Shown here one piece after another: positions 63,164 to 64,000 of a DNA stretch of 64,000 nt. The notes below the pieces were generated by a model. It made no database searches. It was not told the origin of the DNA and worked only from the letters and a program-made list of their open reading frames with translations. Position 1 is the first letter of the stretch, and each line of letters begins with the position of its first letter. Made by a program: the position numbers and the translations under genes. Source of the stretch: Actinomyces minihominis (lineage in GTDB: Bacteria > Actinomycetota > Actinomycetes > Actinomycetales > Actinomycetaceae); contig NZ_FYEG01000004.1 in assembly GCF_900187855.1 (NCBI RefSeq), positions 94,721 through 158,720 on the forward strand, in the 5' to 3' direction.

Positions 63164-63645
63164 CAGGCCTCTTGGAAATTAGCTCCGAGAAGTGCCCTCT
63201 ACTCTCAACCTGAAACCGCTACCAAGAAGGGGACTTCTTGACGGTCAGCATCTAGGCATGCGTCAGCTTCAAACGGGAGCTTAGGTACACGTTGGGTGCC
63301 GTAGGGAAAACCGGTGTTATTTGATGACGCATTATTTTTCCCTATGCAATAGCCCATAGTTTTGGAGGTTTCATAACTGGCACCCAGGTACGCCAACCTG
63401 CTCGGAGAGTGGGCGCCGCACCCCTAAACCACTCTCACCTGCAGTGTTTTCCCGTCATAACGTTCTCATTACAAAAGCTGCCAACGAGCAGTCCCCCAAA
63501 CCCCCTGCATGGGCTCAAAGCCCCAAGCACCCCTATGCACTCGCTCACATTTCCTGGCGAATCGAAGCTTCATCTCAGATTGCAAAGACGTGATATAGCG
63601 CAGTAGCAACCAAAGAGCAGGAATCGAAAGCAGTTTCGGGTATGC
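63164..63645. other. Gene-free region upstream of the pilus operon
   Basis: About 480 bases with no convincing gene. It contains nested inverted repeats (63293-63386, listed separately) and otherwise unremarkable moderately AT-rich sequence between the pilus promoter region and the tuf terminator. Confidence 0.6.
63293..63386. repeat. Nested inverted repeats upstream of the pilus operon
   Basis: Outer arms TGGGTGCC (63293-63300) and GGCACCCA (63379-63386); inner arms TAGGGAAAA (63302-63310) and TTTTCCCTA (63336-63344). All are perfect. They lie 130-220 bases upstream of the tip adhesin gene and could be regulator sites or recombination sites. Function unknown. Confidence 0.5.
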
Positions 63646-63680
63646 AAAAAGGCGGGACTCCCCCGATGGAGAATCCCGCC
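63646..63680 (-). terminator. tuf terminator
   Basis: On the minus strand, GGCGGGA (63680-63674) and TCCCGCC (63657-63651), with an inner CTCC/GGAG pairing, are followed by TTTTT (63650-63646). It lies about 60 bases after the tuf stop. Confidence 0.9.
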
Positions 63681-63740
63681 CTCTTTGAGCCTTGGGGCTC
63701 TAAGTAGAAGCTTGCGGCACTAGGCCGCGGAACTTGCTAA

Positions 63741-64000
63741 CTAGGCAATGATCTCGGTGACCTTACCTGAACCAACGGTGCGGCCACCCTCACGGATAGC
63801 GAAACCGAGGCCGACCTCCATTGCGATGGGCTGGATCAGCTCAACGTCAATTTCGGTGGTGTCGCCAGGCATGACCATGTCGCGGCCCTCAGGCAGCTGG
63901 ATGATGCCGGTGACGTCCGTGGTACGGAAGTAGAACTGCGGACGGTAGTTCGAGAAGAACGGCTTCTCACGGCCACCCTCAGCCTTGGTCAGGATGTAGA
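63741..64000 (-). CDS. tuf: Elongation factor Tu, C-terminal part (5' end outside window)
   Basis: Delivers aminoacyl-tRNA to the ribosome. The visible 86 residues are the third domain: [58 protein letters not shown] and the terminal [15 protein letters not shown] before TAG (63743-63741). Sequence conservation makes this certain. A strong terminator follows. Confidence 0.98.
   Translation of the reverse strand, partial: YILTKAEGGREKPFFSNYRPQFYFRTTDVTGIIQLPEGRDMVMPGDTTEIDVELIQPIAMEVGLGFAIREGGRTVGSGKVTEIIA

Overview
The window is high-GC, gene-dense chromosomal DNA from an actinobacterium, most likely a member of the Actinomycetaceae or a close relative. The basis is a single-polypeptide type I fatty acid synthase next to an actinobacterial biotin carboxylase/BCCP fusion, a class C sortase pilus cluster, OmpR-type two-component systems, many GTG/TTG starts and many 1- or 4-base gene overlaps. 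The genus cannot be fixed from sequence reading alone. No CRISPR array, rRNA operon, insertion sequence or prophage was seen.

Layout. 1-3.1 kb: end of an OsmC-like gene, thyA-folA (thymidylate and tetrahydrofolate supply), and divergent rmlD/rmlC (dTDP-rhamnose). 3.3-6.9 kb: a membrane ion-pumping pyrophosphatase with a lipoprotein-like N-terminus, followed 3 bases later by a glycosyltransferase-like gene. 7-12.4 kb: two two-component systems; the second is in an operon with a VTC-domain protein whose substrate-binding residues look degraded. 12.5-14 kb: a cytoplasmic GH20 hexosaminidase.

14-28.9 kb is a complete lipid-initiation block. bioY (biotin uptake) diverges from birA-accA-accD-fas-acpS, which covers biotin import, biotin attachment, malonyl-CoA synthesis, fatty acid synthesis and ACP activation. 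28.9-39.9 kb: a large FAD/Fe-S D-2-hydroxyacid dehydrogenase, a heterodimeric ABC exporter with one degenerate ATP site, a broken ABC-F gene, a NatAB-like ABC exporter and a small lipoprotein. 39.9-46.7 kb: envelope and housekeeping genes (PAP2 phosphatase, AspT/YidE-like transporter, flippase-like protein, PlsC-like acyltransferase, VIT1/CCC1-like transporter, peroxiredoxin) plus hypotheticals.

46.8-53.7 kb is a minus-strand catabolic cassette: SDR, glycerate kinase, GntP permease, DUF1537 kinase, PdxA2-like dehydrogenase and a DeoR regulator. It fits uptake and breakdown of a four-carbon sugar acid such as threonate or erythronate to DHAP, with glycerate salvage, and it starts just beyond the 3' end of a tRNA-Leu gene. 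54-63.2 kb: a large MalT/LuxR-type ATPase regulator and a three-gene pilus operon (tip adhesin, shaft pilin, sortase C) with a stable hairpin between pilin and sortase. The window ends in the 3' part of tuf (EF-Tu) with its terminator.

The most unusual points are the degenerate VTC protein tied to a two-component system, the hairpin and TTG start at the pilus sortase, the lipobox on the pyrophosphatase, the palindromic bioY/birA control region, the sugar-acid cassette at tRNA-Leu, and the deleted ABC-F gene.
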